NCBI GenBank assembly: GCA_045611785.1
Contig: JAZKXV010000026.1
Location: 29,235 to 93,234 of the forward strand
Direction of reading: 5' to 3'
Origin: JAFTYO01 sp045611785
GTDB lineage: Bacteria; Pseudomonadota; Alphaproteobacteria; RF32; CAG-239
DNA: 64,000 bases
Shown: one piece after another, positions 16,881 to 24,160 of the stretch
Layout: each line of letters begins with the position of its first letter
How positions within the stretch are numbered: the first letter of the stretch is position 1
Notes under the pieces: model-generated
Told to the model about the DNA's origin: nothing
The model's input: the letters and a program-made list of their open reading frames with translations, nothing else
The model's database searches: none
Translations under genes and position numbers: made by a program

Positions 16881-17174
16881 ATGAAAACAGAGAAAATTAA
16901 AGGGCAAATTGTGAGCCAACCACAAGTATTGACAGATGAAACTTCTGCTCTCGTACTGCTTGTTATAAAAAACGATGAGGGTTATAAAGAATTGCATTAT
17001 AACAGAGGGAAGTTTTCTTCAAGCGCGACTTTGGCACTTAATTTTGCAAATTCGAAATTTTCTAAAATCGCTACATCTTCTATCGGTGAAACTATCGAAG
17101 CATATATATGTAGCTCTACGGGTGAAATTTTTAGGTTTAAAAACGTAACGCGTGGTGACGTGGAATGTTTATAA
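16881..17174 (+). CDS. Unknown 97-aa protein, paralogue A
   Basis: Same length as, and clearly homologous to, the protein at 18949-19242. Shared stretches are GQ...QP.VL..E..ALVL, KN.EGY.E.H, FS.IATSSIGET and GEI..FKN.TR. Soluble, probably beta-rich. No Shine-Dalgarno. Lies 62 bases after the lipoprotein gene, in the same transcript, and is followed by the cassette terminator. Confidence 0.75.
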   Translation: MKTEKIKGQIVSQPQVLTDETSALVLLVIKNDEGYKELHYNRGKFSSSATLALNFANSKFSKIATSSIGETIEAYICSSTGEIFRFKNVTRGDVECL

Positions 17175-17186
17175 AACCAATCCCTA

Positions 17187-17284
17187 CCCCTCACAATTTT
17201 ATTATTGTGAGGGGTTTCCATTATCTAAAATATTATACTTAAAAAACCACCCGAAAGGGTGGTTTTATTTGGTCGGATTGACTA
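17187..17284 (+). repeat. Cassette end: two hairpins plus tRNA-Pro tail copy
   Basis: CCCCTCACAA / TTGTGAGGGG hairpin (17187-17214), then an ACCACCC-gaaa-GGGTGGT hairpin (17246-17263) with a T-rich tail. Directly after comes TTGGTCGGATTGACTA (17269-17284), the reverse complement of the 3' end (with CCA) of the tRNA-Pro at 19686-19762. The block recurs nearly identically at 19257-19359. Confidence 0.8.
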
Positions 17285-17374
17285 CCCCTAAATTAGAAAA
17301 AAAATACCATATTTTAAACAATAGAAATTTTTTATTCTTTTTCAGAGTGTTATGAGAGAGTGGTCGAACCTTCT

Positions 17375-17492
17375 CATCCATACTGGTGAGGTTGACTTTT
17401 GTTCACCGCCCACTAGGTGTGGTAATAATTTTTTTATTGTTTTTCAATGAAATACACTGACCACCAGGTTCTAACTTGACTTTTGTATTTTT
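17375..17492 (+). repeat. Noncoding repeat, copy 1 (about 117 bp)
   Basis: Shares with 18439-18555 the strings ACTGGTGAGGTT, GTTCAC-GCCCACT and a long block TTTTTCAATGAAATACACTGA...GGTTCTAACTTGACTTTTGTATTTTT. It contains no ORF. It lies before the promoter module of the next cassette in both places. Confidence 0.7.
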
Positions 17493-17511
17493 TAAGAATG
17501 GTAACAAATCA

Positions 17512-17626
17512 GAAAACAATATTTTCCGAAAATTAGACATAAAAAATATTTGATTTTTATACTAAAATAGATTATCATCTACCCACTATTTGAAATTATG
17601 ATGTCTAACTGTTAAATTTATGTATT
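17512..17626 (+). promoter_or_regulatory. Cassette promoter module, copy 2
   Basis: Palindrome ATTTTC-c-GAAAAT (17521-17533), TTGATT (17550-17555), 17-base spacer, TATCAT (17573-17578), then the leader. Near-identical to copies 1 and 3. Confidence 0.75.
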
Positions 17627-18253
17627 ATGAAAAAACTTATTATTATTGCCGTAACACTATTTATGGCAACAAATGTGTTCGCACAAGAGATTGTTGAAGT
17701 CACTAACGTAGAATGGAAACGTTTCTCAACCAGTAGGTACTATACTGGACGCTACTTGGATTTTCACACGAGCCGTGTATATTTTTCCGATGGAAGTTGT
17801 ATTTATTACAACAATATCCGTAACGATGAAAAATGGCAAGGTTGGTGGAATGGAGATGCATATAATCCACAAAAAGTCAGCTTCCCAGTTACTTTAGGTA
17901 GTAACATTATAGGTCAAAAGTTTCAAAAGAGATACAACAGCTATACCCGTGTTAGCTTGCAAAAGGTCGGTACCTACACTATCAAAAAAGTATCAGTGCA
18001 CGATGTAAATTCCGAGTTTACTGCATCAATGAAGGCTGATTTTAGTTATAGAAGCTTTCTCTATCGCAGAGCAAGCGGTTCTGCATCAGGTTCTGCTAAG
18101 GGTGGTACAAGAACAATTGTCAACATTTTCTTTGAAAATGGCAAAAAGGCAACCATTGAAGCTTCAGAAGATCCTATTTGGCTAGATGCCGAACCTGGAA
18201 TGCAAGTAGAACATTATCGAATTGGCGATAAAAACTTCTATAATCTTCTCTAA
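17627..18253 (+). CDS. Secreted/periplasmic protein of unknown function (cassette 2)
   Basis: 208 aa with a classical Sec signal peptide: KK, a hydrophobic stretch, then a predicted cleavage after NVFAQ near residue 20. The mature part is rich in Tyr, Arg and Ser, with a low-complexity RASGSASGSAKGG linker near residue 150. No family recognised. No Shine-Dalgarno. It is followed by the same CCCCTCACAA hairpin as the other cassettes. Confidence 0.75.
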   Translation: MKKLIIIAVTLFMATNVFAQEIVEVTNVEWKRFSTSRYYTGRYLDFHTSRVYFSDGSCIYYNNIRNDEKWQGWWNGDAYNPQKVSFPVTLGSNIIGQKFQKRYNSYTRVSLQKVGTYTIKKVSVHDVNSEFTASMKADFSYRSFLYRRASGSASGSAKGGTRTIVNIFFENGKKATIEASEDPIWLDAEPGMQVEHYRIGDKNFYNLL

Positions 18254-18266
18254 TAAAAACTAATTA

Positions 18267-18299
18267 CCCCTCACAATTTTTATTGTTGTGAGGGGTTTT
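18267..18299 (+). terminator. Cassette 2 terminator
   Basis: CCCCTCACAA (18267-18276) / TTGTGAGGGG (18286-18295) followed by TTTTC. Identical stem to those at 17187 and 19257. Confidence 0.85.
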
Positions 18300-18368
18300 C
18301 TTTATCTAAAATATCACTTTCATTTTTTTAAATGCTTCACCCAAACACCCGAGCATGTTAACAATGCA

Positions 18369-18391
18369 ATTTGACAACTTGGTTGTCAAAT
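18369..18391. repeat. Perfect inverted repeat
   Basis: ATTTGACAAC-ttg-GTTGTCAAAT, 10 bp per arm. It has no T-tail, so it is more like an operator or an RNA hairpin than a terminator. Confidence 0.5.
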
Positions 18392-18438
18392 CTTTGTAAT
18401 TCAAAGTGTTACGCGTATTATTGTTTTATTGGAGTTCG

Positions 18439-18555
18439 CATCCACACTGGTGAGGTTAACACTTGTTCACTGCCCACTTGTTTTGTAAATTTTTTTTGTT
18501 GTTTTTCAATGAAATACACTGACCACTAGGTTCTAACTTGACTTTTGTATTTTTC
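18439..18555 (+). repeat. Noncoding repeat, copy 2 (about 117 bp)
   Basis: Second copy of the repeat at 17375-17492, again just upstream of a cassette promoter module. Confidence 0.7.
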
Positions 18556-18574
18556 CAAGCATTGGCGTGACGTG

Positions 18575-18690
18575 GAAAACAATGATTTTCCAAAAATTAG
18601 ACGTAAAACCATTTGATTTTTATAATCAAATAGATTATCATCTGCCCACTAATAAAAATTATGATGTTAACTATTTAAATATTATGAATT
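18575..18690 (+). promoter_or_regulatory. Cassette promoter module, copy 3
   Basis: Palindrome with one mismatch at 18585-18597, TTGATT (18613-18618), 17-base spacer, TATCAT (18636-18641), CTGCCCACTA, then an SD-less TTATGA start. Confidence 0.75.
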
Positions 18691-18912
18691 ATGAAGAAAA
18701 TTATCGGTTTTATTGAAGCTCCTTTTGAGGATTTTATTATTCCTTTAACAATTGTTATTATAGGCGTTGTTCTTTTTATTGTTATTTATAATAAGGAAAA
18801 TAAACGTGTTAATAAATACAGAAAAGACGTTCAACAAAAAATTGTTAACGATGAATTTGCCAAAAAAATTGCTGACAAGTATAAAAGCAATGACAATGAT
18901 GTAATAGAATAA
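18691..18912 (+). CDS. Small single-pass membrane protein (cassette 3)
   Basis: 73 aa. One transmembrane helix at about residues 16-33 (IIPLTIVIIGVVLFIVIY), then a charged cytoplasmic-type tail. Occupies the same position in its cassette as the lipoprotein gene in cassette 1. No Shine-Dalgarno. Function unknown. Confidence 0.65.
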   Translation: MKKIIGFIEAPFEDFIIPLTIVIIGVVLFIVIYNKENKRVNKYRKDVQQKIVNDEFAKKIADKYKSNDNDVIE

Positions 18913-18948
18913 ACAAAAAAAGTAAATAACCGTTAAAAACTTTGTGTT

Positions 18949-19242
18949 ATGAAAGTAAAAGTAATTACAGGACAACTTGCGTGTCAACCAGTGGTATTAT
19001 CAAATGAAAGTCAGGCTCTCGTGCTAATAGTTGTAAAAAATAATGAGGGATATAGAGAAGCGCATAGAAACTCACGTGCATCTTGTTTAAACAAGTCTTT
19101 GTCGTGGAATTATGCAAATACCATATTTTCTCATATCGCTACATCTTCTATAGGCGAAACTGTTGAGATAAAAATCTCTGACGATAATGGCGAAATCCTT
19201 GATTTTAAAAACATAACTCGTCAAAACGCTATGTGTAAGTAA
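18949..19242 (+). CDS. Unknown 97-aa protein, paralogue B
   Basis: Paralogue of the protein at 16881-17174, at the equivalent place in its cassette. The conserved block FS.IATSSIGET is intact. No Shine-Dalgarno. The repeated pairing of a small membrane protein with this 97-aa protein suggests they work together, but nothing indicates how. Confidence 0.75.
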   Translation: MKVKVITGQLACQPVVLSNESQALVLIVVKNNEGYREAHRNSRASCLNKSLSWNYANTIFSHIATSSIGETVEIKISDDNGEILDFKNITRQNAMCK

Positions 19243-19256
19243 AATTTAACTAATTA

Positions 19257-19340
19257 CCCCTCACAATTTTTATTGTTGTGAGGGGTTTTCTTTATCTAAA
19301 ATATTATACTTAAAAAACCACCCGAAAGGGTGGTTTTATT
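19257..19340 (+). terminator. Cassette 3 double terminator
   Basis: CCCCTCACAA / TTGTGAGGGG (19257-19285) followed by ACCACCC-gaaa-GGGTGGT (19317-19334) and T's. Nearly identical to 17187-17268. Confidence 0.85.
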
Positions 19341-19470
19341 TGGTCGGATTGACTAGATTATTCCGCTTTGCTACATGCTTTGCACTCATCGGCTTCGCCG
19401 ACCGGCGTCTTAACATCCGCCTTTCGTTTGATGTACGAACTAGCTTTTTCGCTAGTTCGAACCTAGACCC
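19341..19470. repeat. tRNA-tail-bounded structured repeat, unit 1
   Basis: Begins with TGGTCGGATTGACTAGATT (reverse complement of the tRNA-Pro 3' end) and ends with an inverted copy of the tRNA T-arm (GCTAGTTCGAACCTAGAC). The interior is a run of hairpins, including TCGGC-ttc-GCCGA and AACTAGC/GCTAGTT. No ORF. Related to unit 2 at 19518-19649. Confidence 0.65.
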
Positions 19471-19483
19471 GAAAATCAAATAA

Positions 19484-19514
19484 CAAAAAAGCACCACAAG
19501 GGTGCTCTTTTGTT
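19484..19514. terminator. Bidirectional hairpin between repeat units
   Basis: AAAAAAGCACC-acaag-GGTGCTCTTTT. A-run on one side, T-run on the other. Confidence 0.75.
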
Positions 19515-19517
19515 ATT

Positions 19518-19649
19518 TGGTCGGATTGACTAGATTGGCTTCGCTACATGCTCGGCACTCATCGGCTTTCAGCCGACCGGCGTTCTTACGCCCGCCTTTC
19601 GCTTGAAGTGCAAACTAGCTTCTTCGCTAGTTCGAACCTAGACCGACCA
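19518..19649. repeat. tRNA-tail-bounded structured repeat, unit 2
   Basis: 132 bp with the same left end as unit 1. The right end reads CCTAGACCGACCA, so its two ends form imperfect terminal inverted repeats (TGGTCGG... / ...CCGACCA). Interior hairpins include TCGGC-tttca-GCCGA and a GCACT / AGTGC closing stem. Confidence 0.65.
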
Positions 19650-19654
19650 TACAA

Positions 19655-19683
19655 AAAGGGGCGCTCTAAAGCACCCCTTTTTT
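19655..19683 (-). terminator. Terminator of tRNA-Pro
   Basis: On the minus strand a GGGGTGC / GCGCCCC hairpin follows the tRNA CCA by about ten bases and ends in T's; the plus strand also has a T-run. Confidence 0.8.
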
Positions 19684-19685
19684 GT

Positions 19686-19762
19686 TGGTCGGATTGACTA
19701 GATTCGAACTAGCGACCTCTTCGACCCGAACGAAGCGTTCTACCAGGCTGAACTACAATCCG
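19686..19762 (-). tRNA. tRNA-Pro (anticodon CGG)
   Basis: Acceptor stem CGGATTG / CAATCCG, A73 and an encoded CCA. The D-arm is GTTC / GAAC. Anticodon stem CTTCG / CGAAG encloses the loop TTCGGGT (anticodon CGG, G37). The T-arm is GCTAG-TTCGAAT-CTAGT. All arms pair, 77 nt with CCA. Its 3' end is the sequence copied at 19518, 19341 and 17269. Confidence 0.93.
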
Positions 19763-19897
19763 ATTAATTGCTTAAATACTAATACATCAATATTTTTTTA
19801 ATACAAGCTTTTTTTTCAAAAACTTACAAAAAAATATAGCTTTTTTCTTTTATAATCATATAATTTATATATATTTTTTTATTTGAAAGGAACTCAA

Positions 19898-20719
19898 ATG
19901 CTTAATATCGGTTGTCATTTATCTTCTTCTAAAGGGTTTGTGGCCATGGCTCAAAATGCCATTTCTATCAACGCAAGCACTTTTCAGTTTTTTACCAGAA
20001 ATCCGCAAGGCTCAAAAGCAAAAGATATTGACATCGAAGATATAAAAAAGTTTCTTTCAATTTTTCCTGATAAAAAAATTGTAGCCCACGCTCCTTACAC
20101 TCTAAATCCGTGCTCAGATAACCCAAGTACCGCTGAATTTGCTGAACTGGTTTTTATTGATGATCTAAAACGCATGGAACTTATACCTCACAACTATTAT
20201 AACTTTCATCCAGGAAGTCATGTAGGACAAGGCGCTGAAATAGGCATTAAAAAAATTGCGGATCTACTTAATAAAATTATAACGCCGACACAAACCACAA
20301 CCATCTTATTAGAAACAATGTCCGGTAAAGGAAGCGAAGTAGGATCAACCTTTGAAGAAATCCAAAGCATTATTAACCTTACCGAACTAAAAGATAAAAT
20401 CGGAGTTTGTTTAGACACTTGCCATGTATATTCTGCCGGATACGACATTGTAAATGAGTTGGATTCAGTTTTAGAAAAATTTGATAATATCATCGGCTTA
20501 AACAAGCTAAAGGCCATACACTTAAACGATAGTAAAATGCCATTTAACTCTCGTAAAGACAGACACGAGCAAATTGGTAAAGGCTCAATCGGTATTGACG
20601 CCACTGTAAATATAATTAATCACCCTAAATTAAAGCACCTACCCTTTATTTTAGAAACTCCAAACGATATAAATGGTTGGAAACAAGAAATTGATTTATT
20701 AAGAAATTTGAGCTTATAA
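19898..20719 (+). CDS. nfo: Deoxyribonuclease IV (AP endonuclease)
   Basis: Cleaves DNA 5' of abasic sites in base-excision repair. 273 aa, standard for the Nfo family. Zinc-ligand motifs are in order: NFHPGSHVG, LLETMSGKGSEVG, CLDTCHVYSAGYD, IHLNDSKMPF, DRHEQIGKGSIG, and FILETPN near the end. Start at the ATG with AAAGGAA upstream; an in-frame TTG at 19883 is rejected. Convergent with ldcA across a shared terminator. Confidence 0.96.
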   Translation: MLNIGCHLSSSKGFVAMAQNAISINASTFQFFTRNPQGSKAKDIDIEDIKKFLSIFPDKKIVAHAPYTLNPCSDNPSTAEFAELVFIDDLKRMELIPHNYYNFHPGSHVGQGAEIGIKKIADLLNKIITPTQTTTILLETMSGKGSEVGSTFEEIQSIINLTELKDKIGVCLDTCHVYSAGYDIVNELDSVLEKFDNIIGLNKLKAIHLNDSKMPFNSRKDRHEQIGKGSIGIDATVNIINHPKLKHLPFILETPNDINGWKQEIDLLRNLSL

Positions 20720-20726
20720 AGCACAA

Positions 20727-20766
20727 AAAAAAAGGAAGTAATTTTACAAAACCACTTCCTTTTTTA
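20727..20766. terminator. Bidirectional terminator between nfo and ldcA
   Basis: AGGAAGT / ACTTCCT stem with a long loop, bounded by an A-run and a T-run. Confidence 0.8.
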
Positions 20767-20778
20767 AGGCTGTTTTAT

Positions 20779-21756
20779 CTACAATATATTTATTTTTCCA
20801 TCAACAGTAATTTCTGCCTCACCACCTAATGGAATGGTTGCAATAGGTGTTGTATGACCCATATCAATATTGGCAATTATAGGCATATCTTTAAGCTCAG
20901 GTTTGTTCTTTAATATAAACTCTAATTTTTCACGAGTAACCTTTGAGGCTTTTTGGAAACGTCCGATTACCAAACCTTTAACATTTTTAAAATCATCCTG
21001 ATTGATTAAGGCCTGCAAATTTCGTTCAAATGTCAACAAATCTGACATTTCATCATCTTCTAAAAACAATATTGTATCTTCATTAAAGCTAGGACGATAT
21101 TGTGTTCCCATATGCAAAATAAAAGTGCATAAATTTCCACCAATTATTGTACCTTTTGCTGCTCCTTTTTGAAGATGCCACCAACCTTCATTTTCAATAA
21201 AAGTTCTATTTTCTTGGTCCAAAAACCACATCTCATCACTCCATTCTTTTGATGCTTTAAGCTCTTGAGAGTGTCCTTCAAAAAGAGTTTTAACCATATT
21301 TTCTAATGTATACTCAATTCCTTTTAACATACCTAAGGAACTATAATGAGGTCCATAATATGTAACCAAACCTGTTTTAGCATAAATAGCCGTATGCAAA
21401 GCGGTTATATCTGAAAAGCCCATAAATATTTTAGGATTATTTCTGATTAAGTCATAATCTAAGTGTTTAATAAGTTGGTTAGAATTAAAACCACCAATTA
21501 CTGTCAAAACAGCTTTTACAGATTTATCGGCAAAAGCACTATGAATGTCATCAACACGTTTTTTTATATCTGTAGAAATTGTTAAATCGCAATTTTCATC
21601 TATTGTATTAGGCGCAAAGACAACTTTTAAGCCTAAGTTTTTAAGTCTTTCCTCAGCAATTTGTCTGCAGTCTGCACCAATAAGTTTCAAACTTCTTGAT
21701 GGCGCAATAATCATCACTTTATCGCCTTTTTTTAGCCTTTGAGGTATAATCGCCAT
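20779..21756 (-). CDS. ldcA: S66 family LD-carboxypeptidase
   Basis: 325 aa. Cytosolic serine peptidase that removes the terminal D-Ala from murein tetrapeptides during recycling; MccF-type relatives give microcin immunity. Ser in GFSDITALHTA, Glu in LFLEDDE, and His in NIDMGHTTPIATIPLG form the S66 Ser-Glu-His triad. GGFNSNQLIKHLDYDLI near residue 88 is also typical. AAGGAG Shine-Dalgarno. Last gene of the nuoL-to-ldcA run on this strand, 19 bases after rnj, so probably cotranscribed. Confidence 0.88.
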   Translation of the reverse strand: MAIIPQRLKKGDKVMIIAPSRSLKLIGADCRQIAEERLKNLGLKVVFAPNTIDENCDLTISTDIKKRVDDIHSAFADKSVKAVLTVIGGFNSNQLIKHLDYDLIRNNPKIFMGFSDITALHTAIYAKTGLVTYYGPHYSSLGMLKGIEYTLENMVKTLFEGHSQELKASKEWSDEMWFLDQENRTFIENEGWWHLQKGAAKGTIIGGNLCTFILHMGTQYRPSFNEDTILFLEDDEMSDLLTFERNLQALINQDDFKNVKGLVIGRFQKASKVTREKLEFILKNKPELKDMPIIANIDMGHTTPIATIPLGGEAEITVDGKINIL

Positions 21757-21775
21757 TTTAATATTCTCCTTAATT

Positions 21776-23434
21776 TTATTGTTCTTGATATATGTGTAAA
21801 AACGTTACAGGTTTTATATCTGTTGCTTTTAAAACTCTTTTTCTGATATGCCCTTTAATAAAATCTGTCACTTGAGAATTTATACATTTACATTCTTTAA
21901 GTTTTGTATTTATTAAAGGAATAACGATTTCTTTAATTTCTTCAACCAAATTGTTCCAATCTGCTTCTTCCAAAATATCAATAGAAGAAACCTGCAAATC
22001 TTTTAACTCTAAACTCTGTGAAACAACAGCGCTGATAAACATTGAACAATTATATGCTATACGGCGTCTGTTTTGAACCAGCTCAGAATTAAGTGAAACA
22101 CTGCGACCTCTGTCCACTCCGATAACATCTGAAATTGTTTCTTCAATTTTAGCAATTTTGCCATCAGAAAGTAAAAATATATCGCCATTTTTACCGGAAC
22201 AAACATCTTGAACACCGCATGATAAAGCAAATCGTTTATGTTCTCTGATAAAACGTTTATCACCATGAACCGGAAAAACAATTTTTGGTTTCAAAATTTC
22301 ATACATTTGTCTTAGTTCTTCTTTTGAAGCATGACCTGAAGTATGTACCAAGTCTGTTTCTTCAGTAATAATTTTAACACCTTTAATTGCCATTTGCTCT
22401 TGCATTCTTTCAATTTTATCTTCATTTCCCGGAATAATTTTTGAAGAAAAAATTATAGTATCATCTTTACTTAAACTAACATACTTGCTTTCACCCTTAG
22501 CAATTTGGCTTAAAGCACTGCGATAATTCGCTTGTGAACCAGTACAAATATACATTGCTTTATCTGATGTAATATCTTTTGCTTCATCTGCACTGTAAGT
22601 ATTCGGCATATCCTTAAAATATCCGCATTCTTTTGCTATCTTCATATTTGTAAGCAATGTTTTGCCCATTAAAATCGGTGTTCTTTGTGCAAGGTCTGCC
22701 GCAATAATCAAACTCTCCAAACGCATTAAGTTAGAGGCAAAACAAGTTACTATCAAACCTCCCTTAATTTGCGGAATAAGGGTACATAAACTTTGACGCA
22801 CATCATATTCAGAACATTGATTTTCATCAATTGATACGTTTGTTGAATCGCAAACAAATAAATCTATACCCTCTTTGGCAATTTGCTTTAACTTATCTAT
22901 CGGACTTTTTAGCATTTCGGTTTTTGCATCATCAAAACGCCAATCTGTAGCATGAAAAATATTTTGATATTCTGTTTTAATAAACAATCCGCAAGTTTGA
23001 GGCACCGAATGCACTAATGATACAAACTCAACCTCAAATTCTTTGAGCTTAACGTTCATAGTTTCATTAACGCATATAAGTTCGACCTCATTTTCCATTT
23101 TATATTCTTTAAGTCTTTCTGTAATTAAGGCTAAAGCAAAATCCGTACCATAAACCGGACACCTTAAACATGGCCATATATGAGCAATTGCTCCCATATG
23201 ATCTTCATGAGCATGAGTAATAAAAATGCCCTCAATATCTTGAGCATAATCTTTCAAAAATTCAGGAGAAGCATAGCACATATCCATTCCCGGATAGTCA
23301 TCATTTAAAAAGCCATAACCTACATCAACTATAATCCATTTTCCGTTTGATGAATATGCAAACATATTCATGCCAATATCATCAGCACCACCAATCGGAA
23401 TAAAATAAACTCCTGTTTTTTTAAAGCTTTCCAT
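21776..23434 (-). CDS. rnj: Ribonuclease J
   Basis: 552 aa, cytosolic 5'-exo/endoribonuclease for rRNA processing and mRNA decay. Metallo-beta-lactamase motif THAHEDHMGA near residue 72, then the beta-CASP segments FVCDSTNV and TCFASNLMRL, LVHTSGHASKEE and PVHGDKRF. The gene follows nuoN-birA, which is the usual alphaproteobacterial order. Starts 3 bases after the birA stop with AAAGG upstream. Confidence 0.95.
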   Translation of the reverse strand: MESFKKTGVYFIPIGGADDIGMNMFAYSSNGKWIIVDVGYGFLNDDYPGMDMCYASPEFLKDYAQDIEGIFITHAHEDHMGAIAHIWPCLRCPVYGTDFALALITERLKEYKMENEVELICVNETMNVKLKEFEVEFVSLVHSVPQTCGLFIKTEYQNIFHATDWRFDDAKTEMLKSPIDKLKQIAKEGIDLFVCDSTNVSIDENQCSEYDVRQSLCTLIPQIKGGLIVTCFASNLMRLESLIIAADLAQRTPILMGKTLLTNMKIAKECGYFKDMPNTYSADEAKDITSDKAMYICTGSQANYRSALSQIAKGESKYVSLSKDDTIIFSSKIIPGNEDKIERMQEQMAIKGVKIITEETDLVHTSGHASKEELRQMYEILKPKIVFPVHGDKRFIREHKRFALSCGVQDVCSGKNGDIFLLSDGKIAKIEETISDVIGVDRGRSVSLNSELVQNRRRIAYNCSMFISAVVSQSLELKDLQVSSIDILEEADWNNLVEEIKEIVIPLINTKLKECKCINSQVTDFIKGHIRKRVLKATDIKPVTFLHIYQEQ

Positions 23435-23437
23435 CCT

Positions 23438-24160
23438 TTAACTTTCTTTTACAAATAAATCGCCGACTAAAATTTTTTTTATTTCTTCATTTGTTTTTAA
23501 AACCATGGCACCATTATCATCAATAGTTAAAAAAATTCCATCTATTGTTTGTTTTTCTTGTTTTATTAAAACAGCATTACCCAGATTATACGCATTGTCA
23601 AGCCATGTTTGCTTAATCTGACTAAATCCGCTTGTTTGATAGTGTTCTAAAAGTTTATCTAAAACATTAGTTAGATGCTCTAACACGCTCAACCTGTCGA
23701 TATAAATTCCTAAATTGTGTAAACTTGTCGCGTTGTATTTTATATCAACAAGTTCAGGATTTGAAACAATATTTATACCAACACCCATAACCCAAAAATT
23801 ATCATCTGCTTTTTCAAACAATATTCCGGAAATTTTTTCACCATTAACCAAAACATCATTTGGCCACTTAACTTCTATCTTAGCATCTTTAATAAAATGG
23901 CTGATTGTTTTTAACACCGCAACAGCACTTAATATAACCATGTGGCACAACTCATTTGCTTTAATTTCAAAAGCAAATGATGCAAACAAATTTCCCTTTT
24001 GGCTCACCCAAGAATTACCTCTTCTGCCTCGTCCGCCGGTTTGTTCTAGAGCCGATACAATACATGGTTGCTTTAATTTAGCAACTAATGATTTGGCATC
24101 ATCATTAGTGCTTACAACATTTAAATTATCTTGCCATATCCAATTTTTTATTTGTTTCAT
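23438..24160 (-). CDS. birA: Biotin--[acetyl-CoA-carboxylase] ligase
   Basis: 240 aa. Activates biotin to biotinyl-AMP and transfers it to carrier lysines. Motifs: QTGGRGRRGNSW (adenylate-binding loop), KWPNDVLVNGEKISGIL, and GVGINIV. It lacks the N-terminal DNA-binding domain of E. coli BirA, so it is a catalytic-only ligase as in other Alphaproteobacteria. The ATG shares its first base with the last base of the nuoN stop (TAATG). Confidence 0.94.
   Translation of the reverse strand: MKQIKNWIWQDNLNVVSTNDDAKSLVAKLKQPCIVSALEQTGGRGRRGNSWVSQKGNLFASFAFEIKANELCHMVILSAVAVLKTISHFIKDAKIEVKWPNDVLVNGEKISGILFEKADDNFWVMGVGINIVSNPELVDIKYNATSLHNLGIYIDRLSVLEHLTNVLDKLLEHYQTSGFSQIKQTWLDNAYNLGNAVLIKQEKQTIDGIFLTIDDNGAMVLKTNEEIKKILVGDLFVKES

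Noticed and set aside
17187..19649. CRISPR array suggested by repeated hairpins
   Set aside because: Repeats are few, unevenly spaced, of different types, and made of terminators and tRNA tails; no cas genes.
19341..19649. Additional tRNA or tmRNA genes in the structured units
   Set aside because: Only the T-arm and 3' tail are recognisable and they are inverted relative to each other; no acceptor, D or anticodon arm can be formed and no tag reading frame is seen.
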